Origin: Cyanodermella asteris
Lineage: Eukaryota > Ascomycota > Lecanoromycetes > Ostropales > Stictidaceae
Length of the DNA stretch: 64,000 nucleotides
Assembly (NCBI GenBank): GCA_900618795.1
Contig: UYJD01000007.1
Coordinates: 56,792 to 120,791 of the forward strand
Reading direction: 5' to 3'
Shown here: positions 11,433 to 22,013 of the stretch, piece after piece
How positions within the stretch are numbered: the stretch's first letter is position 1
Layout: every line of letters starts with the position of its first letter
Program-made: the position numbers and the translations under genes
Notes under the pieces: generated by a model
Seen by the model: the letters and a program-made list of their open reading frames with translations, nothing else
The model's database searches: none
What the model was told of the DNA's origin: nothing

Positions 11433-11729
11433 TCATCTCGTTCGCCACCCCTGCATGACTCTCAACTGTTGCACAGACTTCGACCTGATCTCGCTTCGCA
11501 GCTTCTCACGTTCTTCCGGCGTGATGGCGTCGAACCTCAGCCTCGCCTCTCTGGCCGCTGCAACCTGCTCAGGGGACCCCACACCCCGACCCGAGAAGAG
11601 AAACTTGCTCCATGCTTTTGTGTATGGCGCTGCCCCCATCGGACTGCTGCTTCCGATATCGCACTGAAGCACAACGCGGATCATCGCAAGGGAAGTGCTC
11701 GCTGTGCACTTGGCCACAAATCGAACCAT
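11433..11729 (-). CDS. Small hypothetical protein, possible partial gene
   Basis: This ATG-started frame of 98 residues has a charged, helix-favouring second half (EQVAAAREARLRFDAITPEE, then REKLRSEIRSKS). The composition looks like coding sequence and the spacing of aromatic and basic residues is faintly HMG-box-like, but no domain is certain. Exons could exist upstream in the gene-poor stretch to 13 kb. No signal peptide or membrane segment. Confidence 0.3.
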   Translation of the reverse strand: MVRFVAKCTASTSLAMIRVVLQCDIGSSSPMGAAPYTKAWSKFLFSGRGVGSPEQVAAAREARLRFDAITPEEREKLRSEIRSKSVQQLRVMQGWRTR

Positions 11730-13079
11730 AATAAGTGCGTGATGGGAAGGATGTCGACATATTGGCCTCGTGCTATTCTGAGCCGAAGCGGTCTTTAGAA
11801 TGGACCACAAGGGCCGCCGACAGCTTAGATGCTACATCAACGACGAATGTCCAGGCTGTCTGGATGGAGTGCTGCAATACTGGAGTTCAACCCAGAAAGT
11901 AATTCCTCATTGCGAGAATAAGAGAACGATAGATGGCCATATCGAGCGCCACATCTCCGCAGAACTGGGCGGGTGAGTAATAGTGGCGCACGTACAGACA
12001 GCACCTCCAGACGCCCTTGAGCAACAACTTACTAGCTGAGTTCCAACAACACTTCACGAAGTATGCTAGCCTCAAGTCCTAGACATACCTGCAACGGTAT
12101 CCATCGAGATAGATATATCCGTAATAGTATCAGTAGAAGCTGATGTGCATGAGCAATGGCTTTTGCATGCCCTCCTTGAGCCTGTTACTCCTACCGAATT
12201 GGCGTGGCGCAGTAAGGGGGTACCGGGACCGATCGGTGCCGCCGTGGTCAGCTCTTGGCTCGTTCTGAAATGCAAGTTTGCAAACCTTACCTTATTCGAA
12301 CTCTGGGTCCTTGTCGCGAGATCGCAAGAGGCAACTTGTAACAACTATGAGAAACATTCGAAGTCGACAGCGGTAGCATGATCGTCGCGCCGGCTCGTGT
12401 ACAGACCTCCGAACGAGGGTCCCTTTGCCTTCGTACCCAGCAGCATAGCGCGATGCATGGCCTGGGCAAGCACCAAAGCTAAAGCACTTCTTTCGCGATC
12501 AATCCCATAAGTAGAATTGGACAAAACAGAGAAAAGCCTCGGCAGAAGTGAAAAAGCCATATCCGACCGTGAGAGACGTCAGGGACGGCCGCAGACATCG
12601 GCGAGGTAAGCTTGTAGAGAAATAGCTGTGAAAATACCGTCACGTGATCTCTTACTGTAGTCGCCAACAGCATCCACCTGATCACCGCCTACTTAGCCAT
12701 CCAGTCGACCGTCAGAATATTATCCTACTTTTCTATGGCCATGTCACATTACATCTGTTGTCGCAAATTTACTTGACGGACTGGTTCAAACTGGCCTGCA
12801 TTACGCAAGCTGATTTCATTTTGCTCGTCGTATCTCATTTCAAAGTGCTTAGAGAAATAGATGTATGCCAAAAAAAATAAAAAAAATAAACACAAGCCAG
12901 AAAACACGTGGCGAGCTGACCATCCGGTAGCCAGTCGCTTCAACTTCAAAATAACTATCGATACATTCTCTGCCTTGTCGTCAAGACAGAGGTCTGTGCA
13001 GATTCCTCCAAAGATTGCTTCCAAAACGCCGTTCCCGGCGTGCATATCGCTCCTCTCAACGCCTCAAGCCCTCTTTAGC
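11730..13079. other. Gene-poor stretch
   Basis: Only short frames are present. It includes an A-rich run near 12868-12890. The right edge is the 3' flank of the MAPKKK gene. Confidence 0.5.
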
Positions 13080-16000
13080 TCATGTATTGAACTCCTTGAT
13101 ACCCTTGAGCTTCTTGTACAGATCCGTATCCATGAAGTTGTAATACTCATCAAACCTGCAAAAGTCGCTGTTCTCTTTCAACGTGTCCGCCGTCGCCCTC
13201 ATCCCGGGATCGACCTCGAAGCAATCCCACATGAAGTTCAGAGCCTTCAACGTCACAGTCTTACTGACGTCAGTCGGTATGGGCGGCGCTTGGCCCTCCG
13301 TCAACTTATAGATTGCGCTCATCGCCTCGTCGCGACCCCATGGCCTCCTGCCCGCGAACATCTCCAGCACCACGCAGCCCAACGACCAGATGTCGACCTT
13401 GGCGCTGTAGCCTTGGCCGCGGACAACCTCGGGCGCCATCCAGAAGACGCTGCCTTGCATGTTGTTGGTGGCGTCGTTGCCATAGATGTTGTCGCTGCGC
13501 TTACTGATACCAAAGTCACTGATCTTGCAGGTGCCATCCGTGTCGAGTAGGATGTTGTCGGCCTTGAGATCCCGATGCAAGATGCCCTGGCCGTGGAGAT
13601 AGCTGAGCCCGTCGAGCGCTTGTCGCGTCAGGTCGGCAACGATGCGTTCCTCGAATTTGCCGTGTCTGCGCAAACAGGAGCCAATACTGCCACCCTCAAT
13701 ATACTCCAGAAAGATTGAGATGGCAAGATCGCCACGCTCAGAGCCCAAATATTGGACAATATTTGGATGTTCAAGATGCTGCATCGTGTCGATCTCGCGA
13801 TCGAGGGCAGAGACGAGCTCTTTCATCTTGTCCTTATCCTTGCCAGCAAGATGCTTGCTGACCTGCACGTTCTTGATTGCAAGAACTTCTCCGGTTGTGG
13901 CGTTGATACCAAGATACACGCGTCCATATGTACCCTTACCAATAAGCTCACCACGCAGGATTCGGAAAGTGGTGGAACGTTTGTTGAGCTGAGTGGACAT
14001 CTGCGCTTGGTGTAACACCAAGCTGTCTCGACTACCGCGACCTGGAATCATCTGCACAATGTTGTGACCAAACATCTTTGTGCTTTTGCGACGATTCAAA
14101 TCGCTCATTGGCTTGCCGGCAGCGTATGAGTCGCGGTTCCCAACATTTCTGGAATGCAAAGTCGACTGTCGCTTCACGAGCATTGATTGCCGAGCGACTT
14201 CGCGAATCGTCTTTTTCCGACCAAGCGTCGATTTCCTCATGTTTCGCCTCGCCACCGTGTCATCGGCCTTGATCGTGGCTTCTTCGTCGGGTGTACCATT
14301 TTCGTCCTCTTCTTTTATGGCATCAGTAGCTATAGACAAAGGTCTTGCCTTGTGGCTCATCAAATTGGTCGTGTCATGCGCCGACCTTTTCACGAAATCG
14401 GGCGTTGGTGGAACAGGAGGCACAGAGCTGGTTGGTGTTGCAGGCGGCGAGGAGTCACTGGCTTCGACAACTGGTTCGTCCAAGTCAACGTTGGGGAAAT
14501 GTGCATCGAGATCCTGCAAAATTGCTTCTACGGGTGGACGGTTTGCCCAAATCTTTGAGCGGTGAATGAGCGACTGCCGTCGCTTAGGCTTTGTGTCTGG
14601 GGAAGAGGCAGTCGTAGCCGATTCAGGTATGCTTGACTTGGGCTGGCTGTCTGGCGCTGATTCCTGGAATGTGACGGAGCGCCTGGTGTCGACATTCAGG
14701 TTTGGCTTGCGGACGCTAGTTTGCGGTTTGGGTGATGGGTGAGAGCTTGTGGCTGCCTTGATTGGTCTCGCAAATAAGCCGTCATCAGACTCATCATCAG
14801 AATCCTCCTGCTGCGGCAGAGCGGGAGATTTGTTGAACTGAACCTCGTCCTTGACTTCAAAAGACGGGCCAAATGAGCGTTGTGATGCAACGGAAGCATT
14901 CCTTCTGGGCCCTTCAGAGGCTGATGCCTTGTTCTTGTTATCATTACCACTCGCCGCAATGCGGGCAATAGCTCCCAGGCCGCCCTCTTTACTCTTGGAC
15001 TCAGGGGATCTCAGTGCACTGGTTGGGGTGGATTGACCTGACTCATAGTCAGGAACCTTGAAAACCATACCGTTTTTCCCACTCATGAATCCAGGGCTGT
15101 CGGGGGACCTACCTGAAGTTGCTGCTGCCCCGGCGAGACGTTTGGAGCGCTCTTCCTCAGCAGTCAAGCCTGGAGGCGAGAGATCCCCATGGGGCACTTC
15201 GACGTCCAGCCGAGGGCTTCCATTTCCTGTCAGCGTTTCGCCAATACTGTTGTTGATGCCTCGTTTAGCAGGTGGGCTAAGTGATGTCTCATCGCCCGAT
15301 GATCTGCGGGTGTCGCCCTCTGTAGGATCTCCTGATTTTCGGTACAGTGAGTTAGCTTTTCGTAGCGTTTCCGAGCCCGCGGATGGCGCAGCCGGTGGAA
15401 CACGCTTAGGAGCTAAGTTTTCGGGCTTCATCTCGGCCTTTTCATATGGAGAATCGCGCCCGGTGTCAAAGTCAATTATGCGGCTGCCCTGTATTGAGAG
15501 AGGACGAGATGGTGTGCGGACTGCAGTCAGGGTTTCGTTCGTTGTGCTGCCTTGCCTAGAGCCACGTGCAGCAAGGTAGGCTTGTTTCTTAGCGTCAATC
15601 TCCTTGCGGTATTGGTCGATCTTCGCCTGGATGGTTGCTTCCCTTTCCTCGGCAGATATAGTCTGATCGTTGGAGACGTCTTCTGATATGTTTTCCAATG
15701 CCAGAGGGTCCAATGTGGGGACTGGACTAGGTTGGCTGCTTGAAGCACGGGGTCGTGGTGCGTTGAGACTGATGCGTGGTTCTTCCCCGAGGATCTTTTC
15801 AAACGTGTTCGATACGGGAGACGGTTGAGCCGCGCCCAGGCTTAGCGAGCTCGTATGATGATTCAACACTTCTTTAGGCAGAGGACGCATTGGTGCCACG
15901 AAGACTTTGAACGAGCCGTGCGGATCTGATCTGGTGTGCCTGAAAGAGATCAACGACTGGTTTGACAAGGGCGACTCGTGGTGGTCCTCGGGTGCCCGAC

Positions 16001-18269
16001 CAGGTTCGGTGAGGTAGATCTGCGCGCTGCTATCTACAGGGCGATCTGGGTAAAGAGCGTTCAGAATCAGCTGTCTCAATCCTTCCCCACTGTCTTCAGC
16101 CGTGACTTCAATAAGTCGGTAATTGATCCCGTCGTCGGTAGCAAATATGAACTTTCTTTCGATGCTGTTTCTCTTGGCTGTTCTTCCACGCAAAGCGGCT
16201 TTGTCTGCTTCAGACACTGACTGGGTCGAGATTGGCCGATCTACCGAAGTCTCACTGCTGTTGGTCTTGGAATATGGTAATCCGGTTCTAAAACCTGCAG
16301 GGCTAGTGGGTGAGTCAGGGTTGTCATCGGCATGCTTCGGTCTTTTGCTGCGGAACATGCCCAGAAACCCTCTATGGTCTCTGTTGCCAGAAGACGCCGG
16401 GCCTTCAGAGCTGTGCTTTCCAGTGTCTACGGGCGGAGGCCGTGCCTCGTCGAGCGTGCCTCGGCGACGTGGCTCACGAGCAGACGATACAGAGCTGACG
16501 CTGTCAGTCTTGTGGTGTTCGTATTGAGGCACTGGCGGCGTGGGAAAGAAGGTGGTCCTAGCTGGACTTCCGCTCATGGATCCATCGTCACCTTGGAACC
16601 GAGACCTGCCATCCGTCAGGTGTGATGAATCGTTGGACGGCTGTGGACTGTGTCGCAACGGATATCCGTTTGTGCCGCGTAATATGTCTCGGGTGACGTC
16701 TGTACGGCTGGACGTTTCTGCTACATTTGGCTCGTTCGCGGTCGTGGTTCGGTTACTGCCATATGGCCCGGTCCTAAAACTGGAATGGGACCTGTTGCTC
16801 ATGGGCGAGCTCGGTGGCTTGAAGTGAGCACCAACACCGGGACTCTGGTCGCCCGTGCCAGCGGTACCTGGCGTAAGAATCTCAGGTGAGGTCTCTGGTT
16901 CGTTGTTGTCCGTCAAATTGGATGGGCGGCGGCCGTGCGCGAATCTGTGATCGTCGGAATGTGTGCTATAGCTTACGCCTTCAGCAGCCTGACGAATGAG
17001 ACGCCTCAGCCTTTGCCCTTCTTCACGTTCACGCGTCTGATCATACTGAACGCCGTTCTTGTTGCAGCTGCGAATGAGCGCCGGGTACACAAGATTGTGC
17101 ATAGCATTCAGATTTCCACGTCCTCCGCTTCCCACTCCAAGCTCGAGGAAGTGACTGCCCGAGAGTTCCAGCTGATCAAACGCCTCCTGCCACTCTCTCG
17201 AAAATCCTTGCCGTGCAAGCCATGTCAAGACAGTGTCAAGCGGCCACATGGACTCCGGATCATCACCGCGTGCTCTAGAGCCTTCACGTCCCTTGTTTGA
17301 GACAGGAGTGTTTGTGCCACCAGAACTGGAAGGTCCCCCGTTGATGCGATCTTGCTGGCGAAGTCTTGCCTTCTCGTCTGAATTGGAGTGAGAGCGAAAG
17401 CGCATCCTGTCTTCGTCTGTGTATGCTGGCAGCTGGTCCTCAGATGGGAGGCCAGGGGAAGCGACGCTCATCCCCGCAAGAGGGTCGCGTCGGTTGACTC
17501 CTGATCTGCTGTTCCCCTGTCCAGAGTCGACCTCATGTTCGGTCGTGCGGTACGTATCCATTGTGCGATCATCGTGTGATGGTCCCAGCGGCGGAACACC
17601 AACTCCTAGGCCATAGCTATCCTGACCGGGAATATACGTTGCCGATGTGATTGGTTTATCGTGATCAGGAGCAAGCATTTCGTTGGCATAAGGACTTGCC
17701 CGAGACTGCTGGTGCTGCTGGTGTGGTGTGTGCGGTTGGTGGTGCGCATAAGACCTGGCAAGGTTCCCCTGCGAGTAGGCAGTATGGAGAGGATTCGGGT
17801 ACGAGTGGTTGCTCTGAAGCTGGAGAGGATGATTGTTTGTGGGAGGAGGCGGCGGCGGCACCATGCGTGATTGCCATTGCTGCATGTTGCCGTAGGGAGT
17901 AGCAGGGAGCGATCCGCCCGGCGGCGGACCCGGAGGTGGAGGAAAGGAACCATGGTGCCCGGATAATTGCTGCTGTCCGGGTGCAGGTCTCGGAGGTGGT
18001 GGAGGTAAAGGCATGGCGCCGGCGGACATTTGCATCGGCGGACCGCCGGGCGGCGGGCCCGGAATGTACTGTCGCGGATCCATACTCGGTCCTTGCCGGA
18101 CGGCTAGAGATGGCGGGAGAGCATTGATGGGTGATGCTAATGAGGTATGAGCTGAGTTGATGGCGTGTATAGGCGATTGAGAGATACCAGCAGCTGGTGG
18201 AGAGCGCAAGTTTCCCGGTATATCCAACGATGTCGACCCTAACCTTGGGCGTTGCGCCCCGTTTTGCAT
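13080..18269 (-). CDS. bck1: MAP kinase kinase kinase, Bck1 type (cell-wall integrity), 1729 aa
   Basis: A single ATG-started exon. Residues ~60-150 are Pro-rich with runs of Pro. A SAM-like helical module follows at ~345-415 (PLDTVLTWLARQGFSREWQ). A ubiquitin-fold/RA-like segment lies at ~700-795 (RKFIFATDDGINYRLIEV). Long Ser/Pro-rich linkers full of SP/TP sites follow, then a Ser/Thr kinase domain from ~1435 to 1700. The kinase has GKGTYGRVYLG, the AIKNV lysine, HRDLKADNILL, DFGIS and MAPEVVRGQGY. This order is that of fungal Bck1/MkkkA, the MAPKKK that links Pkc1 to Mkk1/2 and Slt2/Mpk1. It acts in the cytosol, near sites of polarised growth. Length is normal for filamentous fungi. The many SP/TP sites suggest feedback phosphorylation (inference). 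Confidence 0.93.
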   Translation of the reverse strand: MQNGAQRPRLGSTSLDIPGNLRSPPAAGISQSPIHAINSAHTSLASPINALPPSLAVRQGPSMDPRQYIPGPPPGGPPMQMSAGAMPLPPPPPRPAPGQQQLSGHHGSFPPPPGPPPGGSLPATPYGNMQQWQSRMVPPPPPPTNNHPLQLQSNHSYPNPLHTAYSQGNLARSYAHHQPHTPHQQHQQSRASPYANEMLAPDHDKPITSATYIPGQDSYGLGVGVPPLGPSHDDRTMDTYRTTEHEVDSGQGNSRSGVNRRDPLAGMSVASPGLPSEDQLPAYTDEDRMRFRSHSNSDEKARLRQQDRINGGPSSSGGTNTPVSNKGREGSRARGDDPESMWPLDTVLTWLARQGFSREWQEAFDQLELSGSHFLELGVGSGGRGNLNAMHNLVYPALIRSCNKNGVQYDQTREREEGQRLRRLIRQAAEGVSYSTHSDDHRFAHGRRPSNLTDNNEPETSPEILTPGTAGTGDQSPGVGAHFKPPSSPMSNRSHSSFRTGPYGSNRTTTANEPNVAETSSRTDVTRDILRGTNGYPLRHSPQPSNDSSHLTDGRSRFQGDDGSMSGSPARTTFFPTPPVPQYEHHKTDSVSSVSSAREPRRRGTLDEARPPPVDTGKHSSEGPASSGNRDHRGFLGMFRSKRPKHADDNPDSPTSPAGFRTGLPYSKTNSSETSVDRPISTQSVSEADKAALRGRTAKRNSIERKFIFATDDGINYRLIEVTAEDSGEGLRQLILNALYPDRPVDSSAQIYLTEPGRAPEDHHESPLSNQSLISFRHTRSDPHGSFKVFVAPMRPLPKEVLNHHTSSLSLGAAQPSPVSNTFEKILGEEPRISLNAPRPRASSSQPSPVPTLDPLALENISEDVSNDQTISAEEREATIQAKIDQYRKEIDAKKQAYLAARGSRQGSTTNETLTAVRTPSRPLSIQGSRIIDFDTGRDSPYEKAEMKPENLAPKRVPPAAPSAGSETLRKANSLYRKSGDPTEGDTRRSSGDETSLSPPAKRGINNSIGETLTGNGSPRLDVEVPHGDLSPPGLTAEEERSKRLAGAAATSGRSPDSPGFMSGKNGMVFKVPDYESGQSTPTSALRSPESKSKEGGLGAIARIAASGNDNKNKASASEGPRRNASVASQRSFGPSFEVKDEVQFNKSPALPQQEDSDDESDDGLFARPIKAATSSHPSPKPQTSVRKPNLNVDTRRSVTFQESAPDSQPKSSIPESATTASSPDTKPKRRQSLIHRSKIWANRPPVEAILQDLDAHFPNVDLDEPVVEASDSSPPATPTSSVPPVPPTPDFVKRSAHDTTNLMSHKARPLSIATDAIKEEDENGTPDEEATIKADDTVARRNMRKSTLGRKKTIREVARQSMLVKRQSTLHSRNVGNRDSYAAGKPMSDLNRRKSTKMFGHNIVQMIPGRGSRDSLVLHQAQMSTQLNKRSTTFRILRGELIGKGTYGRVYLGINATTGEVLAIKNVQVSKHLAGKDKDKMKELVSALDREIDTMQHLEHPNIVQYLGSERGDLAISIFLEYIEGGSIGSCLRRHGKFEERIVADLTRQALDGLSYLHGQGILHRDLKADNILLDTDGTCKISDFGISKRSDNIYGNDATNNMQGSVFWMAPEVVRGQGYSAKVDIWSLGCVVLEMFAGRRPWGRDEAMSAIYKLTEGQAPPIPTDVSKTVTLKALNFMWDCFEVDPGMRATADTLKENSDFCRFDEYYNFMDTDLYKKLKGIKEFNT

Positions 18270-19557
18270 TCGAGCAGATAAGCCTGCAAGAGGCTATCGT
18301 CTCTACCGGTTGTGTACCCTCATCTGTTCCGACTCTTATCCTCCAATTCCCGACGCGAAATCCAGATAGCAACAATAAATTCCACGCGACAAGTCAGCGA
18401 GCCAAAATGTCCGTGGCTGCAGGTATACGGCGGCGCGTCGGTGTCCAGTCAAACCGCCTCCCACCGTGCACCAGCGAGCTCGTCGAAGCGTCGAAGCGAC
18501 GAAGCGACAGAGCCGGTGCAATATTGAGGGCGAGGATAGCTGCGATGAAGGCGCTAGTGGATGAGGAAGGCCGTAGGGAGTTGGGCGCCAGTGGTTATCG
18601 GATGGCGCAACGGTGAAGGATGCCACCACGATCGAGTTCGCGGCGATACGGCGGCGACGGCGCGGCTGGAACTCGGAGCTGCTCACGTTGCGCTGGTCGG
18701 CCGCAGGGGATTGAATCGGTTTGCAATGCGGTTGAGCTCGAGGGAGAGTGGAGATGATGAGTTCATGTTCTTGTCAGCTTTCTGGTCGCCGCCAACGACC
18801 GCCAAGACTCGCCCGACGCTACCAAATAGCTTCGTGCTGCGGCTTCACATTTTCATGTGTCAGACTCCCTTCGAAATACATCCAAATCGCTTTCCGAAAT
18901 TGATGGAATGCTAACTATAATGGAACATGCATCGCCCGGCCTACGATTATCTCACGCATTTCTGACATGGCTTGCATATTTGTGGTGACGATTTGGGCGC
19001 ACGAAATACTCTCCATCCCGAGCTCTTGCGCGATGCCCAAGGCCTCGTACGAGGACTGAAGGGTTCAGCTGTGGCTGATTGGTCTGTCATCTCATCGATC
19101 AGTCAAGTCCTAGCTCTGGGTAGCGGTAAGCAACCAGCATCTCGGCTGGAACGTGGTCTTCCAAAGGTTCATGGCCACGCGGTCTGACGAGGCCAAGCTT
19201 CCGCTTGCATTCCGTCCTATGGAGTTGACCAGTGTAGCTCTTGGCCTGAGAGCAATATGGTCGTCTGAAAGACATTTCTTCTCTGTTTAAAAGAGGAGAG
19301 TAAGTACAATGGTTTCTTATTGCTTTATACATGTGAAGGGTAACAAGTCCGCGATCGGCCTTCCCAGCCCCGCATGTTGACGTGCCCGGGACCACATACC
19401 AGCCTCGACCGGGATATACAAGCATGCTCGGACGTATCCAGATTTTGTATCTTTGTTTATGATACATTCCAGCAGCCTGACATTCTATCTCACACCGTCG
19501 ACCCCGTTTCAACGCCAACGCCCAAGCTTAGATACGGAACACAACAAACCCGCCATA
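18270..19557. other. Divergent upstream region of the MAPKKK and CMD-like genes
   Basis: This 1.3 kb lies between two divergently transcribed genes and must contain both promoters. Short frames only; no repeat or RNA gene seen. Confidence 0.5.
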
Positions 19558-20019
19558 ATGTCCAGCTCCACCCAGTCGACCAACCCTCAGCTCACGGATG
19601 CTCATGCCCAACTCCTCCAGGCCGGGCTCAAAGTCCGTCGTGAAGTCGTTGGTGACGCCTACGTCGACCGTGCCCTAGCTGGGGGTAACACCGAATTTTC
19701 CCGTCCAGGCCAAGAGCTCGTCACCGAAATGTGCTGGGGCTATGCATGGACTCGACCTGGCCTGGAGCGCAAGCAGCGTAGTCTGATGAATATCGGCATC
19801 TTGATGGCACTCAATCGGGCGCCAGAGCTGGGCGTCCACGTTCGGGGCGCGCGGAACAATGGCTGTTCGGAGCTAGAAATTCGGGAAGCAATTTTACACG
19901 CAACGACGTACGTGGGTGTCCCTGCCGGAGTGGATGCCTTCAAGGTCGCTGAAAAGGTACTGGATGAGATGGCGGAAAAGGGAGAGATGCAGAGGGAACT
20001 TGGAGCGAAAGCAACGTAG
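19558..20019 (+). CDS. Carboxymuconolactone decarboxylase-like protein, 153 aa
   Basis: I start at the ATG at 19558; the frame extends 35 codons further upstream but that part looks like leader. The protein has the all-helical CMD/AhpD-like fold: a short N-terminal helix (LKVRREVVGDAYVDRAL), then CWGYAWTRPGLERKQRSL, and the family core GARNNGCSELEIREAILHA followed by TYVGVPAGVDAFKVAE. Its size matches gamma-carboxymuconolactone decarboxylases, which act in the protocatechuate branch of the beta-ketoadipate pathway. The AhpD-type CxxC redox pair is absent, so a peroxidase role is unlikely. No neighbours of aromatic catabolism lie in the window, so the substrate is uncertain. Confidence 0.82.
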   Translation: MSSSTQSTNPQLTDAHAQLLQAGLKVRREVVGDAYVDRALAGGNTEFSRPGQELVTEMCWGYAWTRPGLERKQRSLMNIGILMALNRAPELGVHVRGARNNGCSELEIREAILHATTYVGVPAGVDAFKVAEKVLDEMAEKGEMQRELGAKAT

Positions 20020-21003
20020 GTTCGGTGCTCGAGCCCAAGGAACCGTGGTCGTGGGTGAACCGAGATAAATGGTTGAAGCTCCAATCAAGTTGGAGGCTGA
20101 CCTTAAGCCGGCCTTCATTGCCCAGCTGATTTTCAACCTGCTGATAGTTGCGCGTGATAGGAGATGAGGGCATCATCTCTTGATGCCGAGCTCAACGTCT
20201 CTGTCAAGAAGCGTATCTGGTTTATCTGTTGTTGTAGATGCGTTCTTCGTTCTTCCGTGTTCATTCTGCTTGCCGGTTGAAATAGGATCAAAGCCCAAGC
20301 AGAATACACAAATACTTAGTCTCTCGTCTCGGATGATGCGCAAACACTGTGGACATGGCCGTAGAGAACTTGCATAGCCTGAAACCTTGCCAGTGGCACA
20401 GCTGACCAATGAACCGACAGCCTCCATGCTGACCGCTGCAAATGCTTCCAGCAATTCCATCGAAAGGCAATGACAACAAGGTGAAGTTGGTGACATGAAA
20501 GATACAAAGAAGAAGAAACCGACGACTCCTGCTGCTTGTCCCGATGGCCCTCGCATATGCGCCTCGTTTAATGCAGCCAACACGTCAATCAATATGCGAG
20601 GGTGATCGCCCACTTCAGCCTCGTCAGCCGCAGTATCGAGCGCCGAACTCGTTCCCCTGCCACTAGGAAGCAACAGGAACCCATGATAGTAGCTTCAATG
20701 AAACCGATTCCGTAAGCAGCGACTCTGGCTTCTTTTGCCGACCTACTCTTTTTCAAAGACAAAGCGGTTGACTAGCATCGTATCCAGAGCACATCCCCAG
20801 TGGCCGACAGAACCCCGGATCGTCTTTTTCCCAAGGCCGTCACGAGCAAAGACGTTACGCCAGAGGTCAGTGGATCGAATGCGGCATAATTGGTTCAAGA
20901 ACAGCAGACGGAAGTGCGGTTCAAACTAAACATGATTTCACTGGGCTCCTGGCATGATGTAGCTCATCAACGAGCTCCTATCCACTGCTAAGACGAAATT
21001 GCA
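20020..21003. other. Intergenic, no convincing gene
   Basis: A minus-strand frame of 166 codons at 20173-20673 contains a CPQC...CVFC pair that could suggest a zinc ribbon. It begins at a TTG and has an odd run of four Phe, so I do not call it. Confidence 0.45.
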
Positions 21004-21423
21004 ATGACGCAGAACACTGATATGATCCATATCATCTTCTCTGTGCAGCGCACCTTTGATGATGTAAGTGGCGAACCGGAAAGACTGCGCACACACGGCA
21101 CGATCAGCGGATCCCGACCTCGAACAACAGCTCACCAGCAGCTCCTCGACTTCGAACGCGCAGGAGTCCACCAGCTTGCAGAATACGTAGTCGAACTCTT
21201 CGGAAAGCCAGACAAGCTACCATCTATGCACCCGCGAATGGATGACCGATACTTCTCGATCCTGGATGCACGGACTGCGCGTGCCAAAACATGCCTAGCA
21301 ATCCGTATGCCTTACGAGGCCGACTTTGATGAAAATGGCACGGCGAGGAATTTCACCCGCGAATTCCGAGTGCGAAAATGGTATACGAACCAACATAGGT
21401 GGACAGACCGCGACCAGAAATAA
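21004..21423 (+). CDS. Hypothetical protein, 139 aa
   Basis: An ATG-started frame with plausible coding composition (for example LDFERAGVHQLAEYVVELFG, then DDRYFSILDARTARAKTCLA and EFRVRKWY). I do not recognise a domain. No signal peptide or membrane segment. It could be an intact small gene or an exon of a larger one; a GTAAGT at ~21064 could act as a donor for an alternative structure. Confidence 0.4.
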   Translation: MTQNTDMIHIIFSVQRTFDDVSGEPERLRTHGTISGSRPRTTAHQQLLDFERAGVHQLAEYVVELFGKPDKLPSMHPRMDDRYFSILDARTARAKTCLAIRMPYEADFDENGTARNFTREFRVRKWYTNQHRWTDRDQK

Positions 21424-22013
21424 CCGGAGATTCAGGCTGTGCGAAGCGCTTTCGATTTTCGTTCATCGGATTACGGAACTGGCGACTGAGTACGCTCTGT
21501 TGAGCATGTTCTTCGTCCTTGACCTCGTAAAAGACTGTGGGATTCGGCAGACATAAGACGTCAACTCAAACTCATCGTGCGTGATGGCTCTGTCACGCAG
21601 TATTTCCCCCTCGCTTGCTGTTGCTTGTTTCAAGTCCGTGACATTGGCCGATGTGATTTTCTCCTGCTTCGAGTGAGGCACCGATGTTCGTAAACAGCTA
21701 TATACACGATACTTCCGGCAACGGTCTGTCACATACGACCACAGACTGTAGAGAACGAGGCATCCCGTTCGCTCTGCCATATCTAAGCTACAGATCGGCG
21801 AGTTAGTACTCAGGTGGGTGACCACTGGGGAATCCTCGCTGTTGTATGTTTTGCCTTTTTGGACGACCTTATCGGCTGGTTCCTGTTTCGCGTTCTGAAC
21901 AGGCTCATTGCGCTGCCGATGAAGGGAGGTCGGCAGACCATTTTTGCTGGATTTAATCCTGGCAAGTGCGGCTGACAAAAGGACCGAGTTGGCATGCTCT
22001 GCATGTCGAATTA
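21424..22013. other. Intergenic, 3' flank of the HET gene
   Basis: Short frames only. It separates the hypothetical gene from the convergent HET-domain gene; nothing else seen. Confidence 0.5.

Noticed and set aside
12861-13550. 229-codon plus frame over the MAPKKK 3' end
   Set aside because: It overlaps the kinase domain on the opposite strand and has no domain of its own.
20173-20673. Minus frame with a CxxC pair
   Set aside because: Starts at TTG, contains a four-Phe run, and has only one loosely spaced cysteine pair set; not enough for a zinc-ribbon call.
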